Shown piece after piece: positions 55,199 to 64,000 of a stretch of DNA of 64,000 bases. The notes below the pieces were generated by a model. That model had not been told where the DNA came from. It saw only the letters and a program-made list of their open reading frames with translations, and searched no databases. The stretch is taken from positions 22,566 through 86,565 of the forward strand of contig JAFGMI010000030.1 in NCBI GenBank assembly GCA_016927595.1, given 5' to 3'. The first letter of the stretch is position 1. Every line of letters begins with the position of its first letter. This DNA comes from Melioribacteraceae bacterium (GTDB taxonomy: Bacteria > Bacteroidota > Ignavibacteria > Ignavibacteriales > Melioribacteraceae). Position numbers and translations under genes: made by a program.

Positions 55199-57358
55199 TT
55201 GATTAAAAAATTTCAGCAAATATACTTTTTGGTACTGATCGGTTTAGTTTCGCTTAATGCCTCGGTAAATGCACAGAAGGAACCCGTGGAATTAACAGAA
55301 ATTAATTTTGCCGGAAATGATAATATCTCGGCTTCGGTTCTTTCTAATATAATTGTGTCAAAGGAGTCCCCCGGCTGGTTTTCGCAATTTCTAAACAGTT
55401 TTCTCGGCTTCGGTGAAGAAGCTACATATTTCGATTCCTCTCTTATTCCAAGTGATATTAATTATCTCACGACTTACTATTACGACAACGGCTATTTCGG
55501 TATCAGGCTTGATTATGATTTCAGCATAGACACTCTTGATAATGAGGCGGTGCTCAATTATTATATTGACGAAGGTGAACCGGCTTATTTCAGCAAGATT
55601 GATATCAAAGGAATTGAGACAATACACACGGAGTTTAAATCAGCCGTTATTCAACTGGCTGAAGTTGATACCTCCGACATTTATAACAAATCCCGTATCG
55701 AAGAAATCCAGGTCGAAATGCTTACCTACCTACGAAACAGAGGATTAATGCTTGCAAATACTGAATCGCCCAATGTAATTATTGATACACTAAATAATAA
55801 AGCGGATGTTGTTCTAACTTTAACTCCCGGAGTAAGGTATCAAATAAGTGATGTAAGAGTTGATAAATCAGGCGAGGGAAAAGAAATTGTTGATAATGAC
55901 CTCATTACACGCATCGTTAATATTAATACCGGCGAATACTATAATTACGATAAAATCCAGCTTGCACAAAGAAGGTTGTACCGAACAAATCTGTTTAATT
56001 CAGCATTAATTTTCGGAGTGGTAGCAGACACTTCCGGTAAGCTCGTCCCGCTGCAGATAAGCACAGACGTAGGTTTATTAAACGAATTTTCTCCAGAAAT
56101 AATACTGAATAACGAGAACGAAAAATTTAACCTCGGTCTGAGTTTCGGGTATACCAGGAAAAACTTTCTGGGTGATGCAAGGAAGTTTTCAATTACTGCA
56201 TCAGCAGCTTCGGAGAACCCGATTGAGTTTTTAACCAATCCGGAACTGTCATATACTAATGTGGATGGTTATGCAGATATAAGAACCTTGATTGAACAGC
56301 CTTTTCTCCTGGGAGCACCAATCAATACCCGGCTTGAGAATTACATTACAATGCAGAAGAGAAGAGATGAATATAATTCTACGATTATCGGTTCGAGATT
56401 GAGTTTCAATTTTGAACTGCCTCAAAAAGTTTATTTTACATCATTTACTACGTACTATAATTTTGAACATACAAAAACATTTTACCAGAAAAATTACCTT
56501 ACCGGCTTATTGTACCTGTTTTATAAACAGAGTTTTTATCCGGATCTGCAGGATCTGACCGCCGAACAGGATGCTGAAGTTCAAAATGCGGTGAATGATT
56601 ATTATAACGATCTGCCGAGCAGAAGCACTAAGTTCAATAATTCAGTGCTGGGATTCGAGCTAAGGGCAAACAAGACGGACGATTTATTGTACCCGACTGA
56701 GGGATACTCAATTTCAATGGCAATGGAAAACGCTAATTTAATTCCATACTTGAGCAGCCTTGTTTTTGATTATCAGTCAAACGAACCGCGCTATTACAAA
56801 GTCTTATTTACAGGAACTGGATTTTTACCTGTAACACCCACCAAATCTGCAACACTCGGCATGAAATTTACAATTGGTCAAATACACACTTATCAGGGTG
56901 ATAAATTTTCAATCCCTTTTAATCAGAGATTTACTTCAGGAGGCAGTAACTCGGTACGAGGTTGGGGTTCCAGGGAACTGGTGAGCGGTAATGTTAATAT
57001 TAATTTTCTCGCACTTACTCCCGAATCTCTGGAAGCATTGCTGATAAGAGGTTTGGAACTGGGGGGATATTTTCTGTTCGAAGGTTCTTTTGAGGGACGA
57101 TTTAAATTTCTCGGGAATATTGGTTCAGCCGTCTTCGTTGATTATGGTAATACTCTGATCAGTTATAAAGATTTCCGGTTCGAGAATCTTGCGGTTGCTG
57201 TTGGATTCGGATTCAGATATTATTCCCAGATTGTACCGGTAAGACTGGATTTCGGGTTTAAATACTATGACCCAAATGATAAAAGAAGTTTTTTAACCAG
57301 GCTGAAGCATTTCGGGGATGTATTCCAAATCCATTTCGGAATTGGGGAGGCTTTCTAA
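55199..57358 (+). CDS. Omp85-family outer-membrane assembly/translocation protein
   Basis: A 719-aa protein: signal peptide (ending SVNAQ), several POTRA domains (about residues 30-300; for example INFAGNDNISASVL and KIDIKGIETIH) and a C-terminal 16-stranded barrel with the signature loop NSVRGWGSREL. It belongs to the BamA/TamA family. Which role it plays (BAM core or a TamA-like or specialised paralogue) cannot be decided from this window. TTG 55199 is the only fitting start, with GGTGAG six bases upstream. Confidence 0.9.
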   Translation: MIKKFQQIYFLVLIGLVSLNASVNAQKEPVELTEINFAGNDNISASVLSNIIVSKESPGWFSQFLNSFLGFGEEATYFDSSLIPSDINYLTTYYYDNGYFGIRLDYDFSIDTLDNEAVLNYYIDEGEPAYFSKIDIKGIETIHTEFKSAVIQLAEVDTSDIYNKSRIEEIQVEMLTYLRNRGLMLANTESPNVIIDTLNNKADVVLTLTPGVRYQISDVRVDKSGEGKEIVDNDLITRIVNINTGEYYNYDKIQLAQRRLYRTNLFNSALIFGVVADTSGKLVPLQISTDVGLLNEFSPEIILNNENEKFNLGLSFGYTRKNFLGDARKFSITASAASENPIEFLTNPELSYTNVDGYADIRTLIEQPFLLGAPINTRLENYITMQKRRDEYNSTIIGSRLSFNFELPQKVYFTSFTTYYNFEHTKTFYQKNYLTGLLYLFYKQSFYPDLQDLTAEQDAEVQNAVNDYYNDLPSRSTKFNNSVLGFELRANKTDDLLYPTEGYSISMAMENANLIPYLSSLVFDYQSNEPRYYKVLFTGTGFLPVTPTKSATLGMKFTIGQIHTYQGDKFSIPFNQRFTSGGSNSVRGWGSRELVSGNVNINFLALTPESLEALLIRGLELGGYFLFEGSFEGRFKFLGNIGSAVFVDYGNTLISYKDFRFENLAVAVGFGFRYYSQIVPVRLDFGFKYYDPNDKRSFLTRLKHFGDVFQIHFGIGEAF

Positions 57359-57426
57359 TTGCATTTCTTCCTTTGTCTTACATTCAGAAATTATGTAAAT
57401 TTAAAGTCAATTTTTTTTAGAGGAAC

Positions 57427-58302
57427 ATGATTTATAGTATGACCGGATACGGGAAATCGTCTGTTCAGATTGACGAGCTTTCTGTAGAAGTAGAAATTAA
57501 AAGTCTTAATTCAAGGTTTCTTGACCTTTCTCTCAAAATTCCACGTGTTCTGGCGGATAAGGAGCTTGAAATCAGAAATCTTGTAAAGGAACATGTCAGA
57601 AGAGGGAAGGTTATTCTTAATGTTTATCTCGAAAAAACCGGTGCTGATAAAAAAGTAGCCGAGATTGACAAAGCCGGTCTGGATTCAGTGATAAACATAT
57701 TGAATGAACTAAAGCAAAAAGCTGGCATTAAATCCGAAATCAATATGGATAGTTTACTTGCTTTTCAGAACGTGATATTCACCGAACAGGTTGAAGATAA
57801 TTCCAGGGAGTTTGAAATTACCGTACAAGGAATTATTGAGGCGATCAAAAACCTTCTTAAAATGCGTGAACAGGAAGGTAAGCATCTTGTAGAAGATCTT
57901 AAGAAGAGAATGAAGATAATTAAAGATTCGGTTGACAGCATCGAGCATATTCATAGAAATGAGATCGAACTTTATTTCGATAAACTGAAAAACAGAGCTA
58001 AGGATTTATTGAAGGATCTTGATCAGTTTGACGACAGATTAAAAATGGAATTGGCTCTACTTGCCGAAAAATATGACGTAACAGAGGAGTGCATAAGACT
58101 TAAAAGTCATATCGAACAATTCGATATGGCACTAAATGACGGAGACGAAGTTGGCAGAAGATTTAATTTTATCCTTCAGGAAATGAATCGTGAAGCTAAT
58201 ACAATAAACAGTAAATCTATCTCTACCAAGATCACAAATTTTGGTATTAAAATTAAAGAAGAGTTGGAAAAACTCCGCGAACAAATACAGAATATTGAGT
58301 AG
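57427..58302 (+). CDS. yicC: YicC-family protein (endoribonuclease)
   Basis: A 291-aa member of the YicC/YloC family, which includes endoribonucleases acting in RNA turnover. N-terminal MIYSMTGYGKSS with VEIKSLNSRFLDLS is diagnostic, as is the C-terminal RRFNFILQEMNREANTINSKS block. It precedes gmk and rpoZ, its usual company, and is closely coupled to gmk. Confidence 0.95.
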   Translation: MIYSMTGYGKSSVQIDELSVEVEIKSLNSRFLDLSLKIPRVLADKELEIRNLVKEHVRRGKVILNVYLEKTGADKKVAEIDKAGLDSVINILNELKQKAGIKSEINMDSLLAFQNVIFTEQVEDNSREFEITVQGIIEAIKNLLKMREQEGKHLVEDLKKRMKIIKDSVDSIEHIHRNEIELYFDKLKNRAKDLLKDLDQFDDRLKMELALLAEKYDVTEECIRLKSHIEQFDMALNDGDEVGRRFNFILQEMNREANTINSKSISTKITNFGIKIKEELEKLREQIQNIE

Positions 58303-58306
58303 TAAG

Positions 58307-58879
58307 TTGTCTGAAAAGGGTAAAATTATTGTATTTTCTGCACCGAGTGGTTCGGGCAAAACAACTATTGTTCGTAATATGATGAGTAAGTTGCCCGACC
58401 TGGAGTTTTCCGTGTCAGTAACTACTCGTGCTAAAAGATCAAACGAGACTGACGGAAAAGATTATTACTTTATCAGTGAAGGAGAATTCGAAAAGAAAAT
58501 TAGGGACAACGAATTTGTTGAGTGGGAAAAGTTTTACGATTATTATTACGGTACTGTAAGGAAACATATTGAAGAAAAAATCAACAATGGACGCTCCGTT
58601 GTTCTGGAAGTGGATGTTAAGGGTGCATTAAATATTAAGAAAGCTTATGCTGATGCTGTTTTAATATTTATTATGCCGCCAAGCATGGAAGTATTGAAAA
58701 ACAGACTGATTAACAGGAAAACTGAGTCGGAAGAAGATTTAATAAAAAGAATAGCACGAGCAGAAATGGAATTGAGTTATAAAGATAAATTTGATTATGT
58801 TGTTATTAATGAAAACCTTGAATCGGCTAAAAAAGAAGTTTTTGAAATAGTTAAAAATGTAATACAGGAGAATAAATAA
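58307..58879 (+). CDS. gmk: Guanylate kinase
   Basis: GMP kinase of about 190 aa, with P-loop SAPSGSGKTT, the GMP-binding SVSVTTRAKRSNETDGKDYYF, and FVEWEKFYDYYYGT. Two TTG codons (58295 and 58307) are possible starts; 58307 gives the family length. There is no ATG at the right place: the open frame extends back to 58241 inside yicC. It is followed by rpoZ one base later. Confidence 0.96.
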   Translation: MSEKGKIIVFSAPSGSGKTTIVRNMMSKLPDLEFSVSVTTRAKRSNETDGKDYYFISEGEFEKKIRDNEFVEWEKFYDYYYGTVRKHIEEKINNGRSVVLEVDVKGALNIKKAYADAVLIFIMPPSMEVLKNRLINRKTESEEDLIKRIARAEMELSYKDKFDYVVINENLESAKKEVFEIVKNVIQENK

Positions 58880-58880
58880 T

Positions 58881-59171
58881 ATGAATCTAAGTCCTATTGA
58901 TCTGAAGCTTATCGACAGCAAAACCAAAAATATTTATGAAGCAGTAATTGTTGCATCAAGAAGAGCTCGTCAGATTAACGATGAGTATCGCCTTGAGTAT
59001 AATACTCTTGTTAATAACCTGATACCCGGTCCGGAAGACGAATTCGACGACAGGGTAAATCCTGATCTGATAAAGATTTCACAGGAAATTGAAAGCCGCC
59101 TAAAACCACATCAGAAATCTCTGGTAGAACTTATGGATGATCATGTAGAGTACAGGTATAAAGAAGATTAA
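58881..59171 (+). CDS. rpoZ: RNA polymerase omega subunit
   Basis: A 96-aa RpoZ-like protein. The NIYEAVIVASRRARQIN segment corresponds to the conserved omega helix with the ARQIN motif. The remainder follows the short Bacteroidota/Chlorobi pattern. Position directly after gmk is the standard rpoZ position. Omega helps assemble and stabilise RNA polymerase. Confidence 0.92.
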   Translation: MNLSPIDLKLIDSKTKNIYEAVIVASRRARQINDEYRLEYNTLVNNLIPGPEDEFDDRVNPDLIKISQEIESRLKPHQKSLVELMDDHVEYRYKED

Positions 59172-59181
59172 AAGTGTTACA

Positions 59182-59216
59182 AAGTCATACCTGCATCTTC
59201 TGCAGGTGTGACTTTT
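59182..59216. terminator. Bidirectional terminator after rpoZ
   Basis: A 15-bp stem AAAGTCATACCTGCA / TGCAGGTGTGACTTT with one G-T pair and a 5-base loop, overlapping the stop region of the convergent kinase gene. Confidence 0.87.
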
Positions 59217-60285
59217 AATTTTTACCAAGTATAAAATAAAACTCCGATCCCTCGTTCAATTTACTATTAACACCAACACTTCCGTTAAGTTTGTAAATAA
59301 TCCTCTGAACTATATATAATCCAAGTGAACTGCCCTTTTTTAACGGGTGGAATACTTTGTCAGGTTCAGAAAAAACAATTTGTTTCTGTTCGTCGGATAA
59401 CCCAATTCCGTTATCCTTTATCCAGAATTTTATTTTGTTTCCGAGGTCGGTACTCCCAAACTCTATTAACGGAGGCTCTCCTCCGTATTTAACAGCATTA
59501 CTCAACAGATTATACCAAACCTCTTCGATCCAGGGGGCGTAGCTTAATGCCGTAAAAAATTCTTCAGGTAGTATGATTTGTGCTTTCTTCTCTTCAATGG
59601 CTTCGGTATTCCGGTCAATAGCGCTTTTAACAACTTCAAGCATATCGGTTTCTCTTAGAATTACTTCGGATTTGTTCAAATCGGCAAACATCAAAAGTTC
59701 CTTAACAACACTTGCCATTTTTATCCCGTTCCGTTTAATCTGCCTGACAAAATGAAGTATTTCATCTCTGGAGTACTCGTCTTCAAGTATTAAATGACTG
59801 AATCCTATTAGATTTGTTATCGACGTATTCAGGTCGTGTGCTACCATATGAGCGAATGAATCCAGGTCTTTATTTCGTTCAATTAAATCGTCTTCAAGCT
59901 TTTTGCGTTTTGTAATGTCCGTTATGTAAGTAACTATATAAGGCTTGTTCTCAAAGGTTATTGTACTAAGGCTAATTTCAACCGGAAATTCCGCCCCATC
60001 CCTTTTTTTTCCGAAAAGAGTTTGCCCCTGACCCATCGGACGGCTGCGGGGATTTTTAATATAATTTATCGCCCATAGTTTATGATTTTCATGAAATCTG
60101 TCAGGGATGAGAATATGAACATCCTTTTTCAATAATTCATTTTTGGTATATTGGAAATAAGTTTCGGCTATTTCATTAGAATACTCTATCTGCCCTTCGG
60201 TGTTAATTACTAAAATACACTCGTTCAATGAATCAAGAAAATTTTGGAGGAAAGATTCCCGTTCAAAAATTCTTTGTAAATTCAT
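59215..60285 (-). CDS. Soluble PAS-domain histidine kinase
   Basis: A 356-aa kinase with no transmembrane segment: PAS domain (about 12-125; ILVINTEGQIEYSNEIAE, then the PAC-like FGKKRDGAEFPVEIS), HisKA with His150 in HMVAHDLNTSITNLIGF, and an HATPase with NLLSNAVKYG, DNGIGLSDEQ and GSSLGLYIV. It is an orphan, with no response regulator adjacent. Its signal is unknown. Confidence 0.92.
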   Translation of the reverse strand: MNLQRIFERESFLQNFLDSLNECILVINTEGQIEYSNEIAETYFQYTKNELLKKDVHILIPDRFHENHKLWAINYIKNPRSRPMGQGQTLFGKKRDGAEFPVEISLSTITFENKPYIVTYITDITKRKKLEDDLIERNKDLDSFAHMVAHDLNTSITNLIGFSHLILEDEYSRDEILHFVRQIKRNGIKMASVVKELLMFADLNKSEVILRETDMLEVVKSAIDRNTEAIEEKKAQIILPEEFFTALSYAPWIEEVWYNLLSNAVKYGGEPPLIEFGSTDLGNKIKFWIKDNGIGLSDEQKQIVFSEPDKVFHPLKKGSSLGLYIVQRIIYKLNGSVGVNSKLNEGSEFYFILGKN

Positions 60286-60492
60286 CCGGGTACTAAAATT
60301 ATTAATGATATATATTTAAGCGAAACATATTTGCTTCCTCAATAAACAAAAAAAACAGATAAAAAATAAAATTTGTAAGCAGTTAAAAATTATTGCACGA
60401 AATTATTCGGACTTCTGATGCACATAATTATAATTTTATTTAACTTGAAATCCTTTATTGAAAACATTTAGCATTTCTTCCTTTTGTGTAAA

Positions 60493-61242
60493 ATGGATAT
60501 AAAAACAAAATTAAAAATTCAGCAGGAAATTTTTGGTGACGATTTGTTTGAATCCGTAAATTTTACCAGTTTAAGGAAAGATGGGGTAAATTCTGAAAAT
60601 TCCATTAAACTAAATAGCGTGATCAAATCTGTGAATTATACACTGGATGACTCGAATGAATTATTTGAAGAAGATTTTCAAAAATCGGATTCACTGGATG
60701 AATTATACGATAAGATACATGAATGTCAGAAATGTCCTCTCGGATCAACGAGAACCAATTTCGTATTCGGGTCAGGAAATCCCAATGCTGATTTAATGCT
60801 GATAGGCGAAGCTCCGGGTGCTGAGGAGGATAAACAGGGTGTTCCTTTTGTCGGAAGAGCCGGAAAACTTCTAACCGATATATTGAAGTCAATTAATTTT
60901 GAGAGAGAAGATGTTTATATTGCAAACATACTAAAGTGCCGCCCACCCAATAACAGGGATCCGCTGCCTTCGGAAAGAGAAACATGTTTTCCCTATCTCA
61001 TAAAACAGATTGAATTAATTAAACCGAAAATAATATTATGTCTCGGCAGAATATCGGCTAATGCTTTACTGGGAAAAAATGAGTCATTAACAAGGCTGCG
61101 AGAGAATATATATGAATTTCACGGGGTTAAAGTAATGGCAACGTACCATCCGGCAGCGTTGCTGAGAAATCCGCACTGGAAGCGCGGATGCTGGGAAGAT
61201 ATAAAAAAAGTGCGCAGATTATTTGATGAATTAACCAAGTAA
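60493..61242 (+). CDS. Family 4 uracil-DNA glycosylase
   Basis: A 249-aa uracil-DNA glycosylase of the Fe-S-containing family 4 (UdgA-like). The active site [20 protein letters not shown] and HPAALLRNP are clear. Cysteines in HECQKCPLG and [10 protein letters not shown]...C fit the [4Fe-4S] cluster. About 75 low-similarity residues precede the domain. ATG 60493 is chosen over TTG 60484. It is five bases upstream of dnaB, one transcript. Confidence 0.94.
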   Translation: MDIKTKLKIQQEIFGDDLFESVNFTSLRKDGVNSENSIKLNSVIKSVNYTLDDSNELFEEDFQKSDSLDELYDKIHECQKCPLGSTRTNFVFGSGNPNADLMLIGEAPGAEEDKQGVPFVGRAGKLLTDILKSINFEREDVYIANILKCRPPNNRDPLPSERETCFPYLIKQIELIKPKIILCLGRISANALLGKNESLTRLRENIYEFHGVKVMATYHPAALLRNPHWKRGCWEDIKKVRRLFDELTK

Positions 61243-61247
61243 ACAAT

Positions 61248-62684
61248 ATGGCTAAGACAAGCGAAAAATTTGAGATTGATCAGTTGAAAGCTGCTTCGAA
61301 GCAACCGCCAGCTGTACCGGAAGTTGAGCAGAGCGTACTGGGTGCAATGCTGCTGGACAATGATTCCATACCCAAGGTTCTGGAAATCCTCAGACCGGAA
61401 CACTTCTTTGATCCGAGGCATAAATTGATTTTTAAGGCAGCTATTTCGCTCTATGAAGCAAGCGAACCGCTGGATACAGTTTCTCTTTATGAAGAATTGA
61501 AAAAGGAAGATAAAATTGATGAAGCCGGAGGCGCTGTTTATTTAAGTAAATTGTCGCAGGATATTTCTTCAGCAGCTAATGTTGATTATCATTCGCGGCT
61601 CGTTCTGGAAAAATGGATTTTGCGACAATTAATTTCCACGTCGATGGATATTGCTAGTTCGGCATTTGAAGGCAGGGATGATGTATTTGATCTGCTTGAC
61701 AAAGCAGAATCTAAAATTTTTCAGATTTCCGAAGAGGGTACGAAAGAATCTTTTAAGTCGATGGATAAAGCTGTAAAAGAAGCGCTCGAGTTGATTGAGG
61801 CAATTCATTCTAAAAGTCTTTCGAGTGTATCTGTGCCTTCAGGATTCTTCGCTCTGGACGATTTGATGGGAGGTTTTCAAAAGTCCGATTTGATTATAGT
61901 GGCTGCAAGACCGTCAATGGGTAAAACTGCTTTCGCATTGTCCTTCGCAAGAAACGCAGCGGTAGAGCACAAAATTCCGATTGCTATTTTCAGCCTCGAG
62001 ATGTCAACAATTCAGCTCGCCACGCGACTAATATCTGCCGAAGCCAGAATAAATGCACACAGTGTGAGAACCGGACGCTTTAAAGCTGAGGACGGTGCAA
62101 AGATAAGCAAAACTGTTCACAAGTTGAGTAAGGCCCCCATTTATATCGATGATACGCCGGCGCTTTCCATTCTTGAAATGCGCGCTAAGTCGAGACGTTT
62201 GAAAGCTGAAAAGAATATTGGTCTTATCATTGTTGATTATCTTCAGCTTATGAGTGGAGGTACAAATATGGAGAGCCGCGAACGTGAAATATCTACAATT
62301 TCCCGATCACTGAAAGCATTGGCAAAGGAGATAAATGTTCCTGTAGTAGCGCTTTCGCAGCTGAACCGTGCGGTTGAATCCACCTCGGATAAGCGACCTA
62401 TGCTTTCGCACTTGCGTGAATCAGGCTCAATCGAACAGGATGCAGACGTTGTTCTGTTTCTTTACAGACCGGAAGTTTACGGGATACAAGCTTACTCCGA
62501 CGGATCATTGACAGAAGGTATTGGTGAAGTAATTATCGGCAAGCAGCGTAATGGTCCTGTAGGCGATGTTAAACTGAAATTCATCAAAGACTATGCGAGA
62601 TTCGAGAATCTGGATCTGCTTCACGGACAAATGCCTCAGTATGAAGAATTACCTCCGATGGGCGAAGAGGACCTGCCTATTTAA
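61248..62684 (+). CDS. dnaB: Replicative DNA helicase DnaB
   Basis: Hexameric replicative helicase, 478 aa, of normal length. The N-terminal domain (AVPEVEQSVLGAMLLDNDSI) is followed by the RecA-like core with Walker A ARPSMGKTAF, Walker B IIVDYLQLM, SQLNRAVE and DLRESGSIEQDADVV-like HLRESGSIEQDADVV. No intein is present. It overlaps the convergent endonuclease IV remnant by 8 bases. Confidence 0.97.
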   Translation: MAKTSEKFEIDQLKAASKQPPAVPEVEQSVLGAMLLDNDSIPKVLEILRPEHFFDPRHKLIFKAAISLYEASEPLDTVSLYEELKKEDKIDEAGGAVYLSKLSQDISSAANVDYHSRLVLEKWILRQLISTSMDIASSAFEGRDDVFDLLDKAESKIFQISEEGTKESFKSMDKAVKEALELIEAIHSKSLSSVSVPSGFFALDDLMGGFQKSDLIIVAARPSMGKTAFALSFARNAAVEHKIPIAIFSLEMSTIQLATRLISAEARINAHSVRTGRFKAEDGAKISKTVHKLSKAPIYIDDTPALSILEMRAKSRRLKAEKNIGLIIVDYLQLMSGGTNMESREREISTISRSLKALAKEINVPVVALSQLNRAVESTSDKRPMLSHLRESGSIEQDADVVLFLYRPEVYGIQAYSDGSLTEGIGEVIIGKQRNGPVGDVKLKFIKDYARFENLDLLHGQMPQYEELPPMGEEDLPI

Positions 62685-63090
62685 TAATTGAATACTGTTC
62701 TTTAACAAGACTCTTTAATACCGCAATATTTATCAAATCTTCTTTCAGGTCAGGTCTCTTGGGAGTTTCAAGTATTTTTGGTACTTTGAGCAGTTTTCTG
62801 TCATTCATTATATTTGTAAAATCCTCCAGTCCTATATATCCCTTGCCAATATGCCCGTTTCTGTCTACACGGCTTCCGGATTCTTTTTTGCTGTCATTCA
62901 TGTGTATGCATTTTAATCTGTCAAATCCTGTAATGGAATCGAATTCATTCATTACTTTGATGTAGTTTCCCGATCTATTTACGTCATAATCTGCAGTAAA
63001 AATATGAGCAGTATCTATACATACTGATATCCGCATTTTATCTTCTACTGAATCAATTATTTCAGCCACCTGACCGAAAGTATAATTCCC
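62677..63090 (-). pseudogene. nfo: Endonuclease IV, C-terminal part only
   Basis: About 137 codons corresponding to the second half of an AP endonuclease of the Nfo family. Visible are RISVCIDTAHIFTADYDV (metal-ligand block), IHMNDSKKESGSRVDRNGHIGKGYIG and LETPKR. The usual length is about 280 aa. Similarity ends abruptly at NYTFGQV (about 63088), where the GC-rich palindrome begins. The first half is not found in the window, so either the gene is truncated by insertion or recombination, or the sequence is joined wrongly here. A GTG at 63069 could still start a 130-aa fragment. Confidence 0.85.
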
Positions 63091-63093
63091 CGC

Positions 63094-63108
63094 CCGGCAG
63101 TCTGCCGG
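63094..63108. repeat. GC-rich palindrome at the break in endonuclease IV
   Basis: CCGGCAG-T-CTGCCGG, a perfect 7-1-7 palindrome in a local 25-bp GC-rich patch inside AT-rich surroundings, directly where similarity to endonuclease IV stops. It marks a junction of unknown origin. Confidence 0.55.
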
Positions 63109-63175
63109 TCACCTTACATTTTGGTGTTCTATTAAGTGCAATATTAGTTGATTCTGCTATGCTAATAACCATAAT

Positions 63176-63412
63176 ATGGATAGACTTTGGCTATGGGCGG
63201 GAACATCAGCATATCCAAATCCAGACAAATTTATGTATTTTTGCAGGCAAGCATGGGCTACTTTTTGGTTAAGAGGATTTGCACAATACTATCAAATAGT
63301 ATACAGATGCCAACTACCTGATCCATGCGATTGTGATCCTGACTCGGATGAATTCTGGTGCCTGGATGAAATATATGTTTATGATAACGTAGTTGAAGTT
63401 ACTCCTTATTAG
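63176..63412 (+). CDS. Small unrecognised protein, cysteine/aspartate-rich tail
   Basis: A 78-codon open frame I do not recognise. It is rich in Trp and Tyr at first and has a C-terminal PCDCDPDSDE stretch with three closely spaced cysteines (including FWC). No signal peptide is visible. It may be a fragment of a longer gene interrupted at the same junction as endonuclease IV, or a small gene transcribed with the barrel protein 11 bp downstream. Confidence 0.4.
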   Translation: MDRLWLWAGTSAYPNPDKFMYFCRQAWATFWLRGFAQYYQIVYRCQLPDPCDCDPDSDEFWCLDEIYVYDNVVEVTPY

Positions 63413-63423
63413 TGGTTGTTGCC

Positions 63424-64000
63424 ATGAAAAAAATACTTTTTCATCTTTACTTTTTAGTAATTATATCGTACCTGTCCATTTCGGCTCAGCAAATTAACGT
63501 AAGCTTTGCTTATGGAGGCAAAGTTATTGTCACGAAACGTTATCACTACGGTAATGAGTATCGATATAATTCCGAATATCTAATATTACCTGAAGTATAT
63601 TTATTCGATATAAAACTAGGAATTATTATTAACTTTGAACCTAAAATGAATTTTGAGTTACGGATGGGCTATTCATACGGTGGTGAAGATTTTTCTGGAT
63701 TGGATTTTGATATGCTGTTCAGACATAAAATTATGAGCGAATCGTTATCTGTAAGTGGAATTTTAAATCTGCATCGAAATGAACCGGCCGCTCACGGCGC
63801 ACAAGATTTTGGATACACAAGAGGAGGGTTTTCTCTTAATCCGGGAATTGGTCTAGATTATTTATTAACAGGTTGGCTCGGTGTTGAGTTTTTCTATATA
63901 TATAATGTCCAAAACTATTATGGCTATACTTTTCATTATGATTATGGAAGCAACAGATATTATAATTATAAAAAATATCTCTACCATACTTTCAAATTTG
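63424..64000 (+). CDS. Outer-membrane beta-barrel protein, cut by the window end
   Basis: An open frame from ATG 63424 to the end of the window (192 codons), partial at its 3' side. It has a signal peptide (MKKILFHLYFLVIISYLSISAQ) and alternating strands with many Tyr, Phe and Gly residues (NFELRMGYSYGGEDF, LNPGIGLDYLL), as in porin-like barrels. No specific family can be named. It probably forms a unit with the small ORF before it. Confidence 0.75.
   Translation, partial: MKKILFHLYFLVIISYLSISAQQINVSFAYGGKVIVTKRYHYGNEYRYNSEYLILPEVYLFDIKLGIIINFEPKMNFELRMGYSYGGEDFSGLDFDMLFRHKIMSESLSVSGILNLHRNEPAAHGAQDFGYTRGGFSLNPGIGLDYLLTGWLGVEFFYIYNVQNYYGYTFHYDYGSNRYYNYKKYLYHTFKF

Noticed and set aside
1..64000. 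tRNA, rRNA, riboswitch and CRISPR signals
   Set aside because: None recognised on reading either strand; a covariance-model scan would be decisive for small RNAs.

Overview
The window (about 40% GC by eye) is a chromosomal segment of a Gram-negative, respiring, non-phototrophic bacterium. Outer-membrane barrels, an Omp85 protein, a lipoprotein and periplasmic multihaem cytochromes show the envelope type. Gene families and style (SUF cluster with a PaaD/MIP18 protein and bacilliredoxin, the short RpoZ, BNR-repeat secreted protein, weak Shine-Dalgarno sequences with frequent TTG/GTG starts, a TAnnTTTG-like -10 element) point to the Bacteroidota/Chlorobiota/Ignavibacteria group, most likely Ignavibacteria. 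This lineage call is an inference from recognised families, not from a 16S gene; no rRNA or tRNA was seen.

Layout. 1-5296: Fe-S assembly operon sufB(partial)-C-D-S-PaaD/MIP18-bacilliredoxin, then a cysteine-bearing Rrf2 regulator. 5305-9547: minus-strand Xaa-Pro aminopeptidase and a FAD/Fe-S D-2-hydroxyacid dehydrogenase. 9831-15197: cytochrome c maturation operon ccmC-D-E-F, with a TTG-started ccmD and a CxxxY-type CcmE, downstream of an octahaem hydroxylamine-oxidoreductase-like cytochrome. 15395-18544: PP2C phosphatase, Sel1-repeat protein and RsbW-like kinase (partner-switch parts). 18651-29627: exported BNR protein, histidine kinase/OmpR regulator/TauE exporter, small barrels and a secreted CBM48-glycosidase. 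29636-33074: a chorismate mutase-prephenate dehydratase-ACT-DAHP synthase fusion, a Tll0287-like haem protein and a thioredoxin-family protein.

33718-40862 is the most interesting block: a Tat-type four-cluster ferredoxin subunit, an NrfD/HybB membrane subunit and a 13-CxxCH cytochrome (a quinone-linked periplasmic redox complex). Packed directly behind them are a histidine kinase with two c-type haem motifs in its sensor and an eight-cysteine insertion inside its ATPase domain, and two response regulators. Each regulator ends in a glycine-cleavage-H-like domain without the lipoyl lysine, and one is membrane anchored. The natural reading is a redox/haem-sensing circuit dedicated to the respiratory complex.

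42138-45334: a deoxyhypusine-synthase-like enzyme, then a small accessory patch with a Fic protein (preceded by CGTGTCGA repeats) and a decayed MNT/HEPN toxin-antitoxin pair with three separate lesions. 45336-62684 is mostly housekeeping: epimerase, rplM-rpsI, rpsB-tsf-pyrH-frr, maeB, an Omp85 protein, yicC-gmk-rpoZ, family-4 UDG and dnaB. It is interrupted by a short inverted-repeat-bounded element (54327-54479) and an L,D-transpeptidase-like protein with Ser in place of Cys. At the right edge endonuclease IV is cut off at a GC-rich palindrome (63094-63108), followed by an unrecognised small ORF and a barrel protein that runs off the window.
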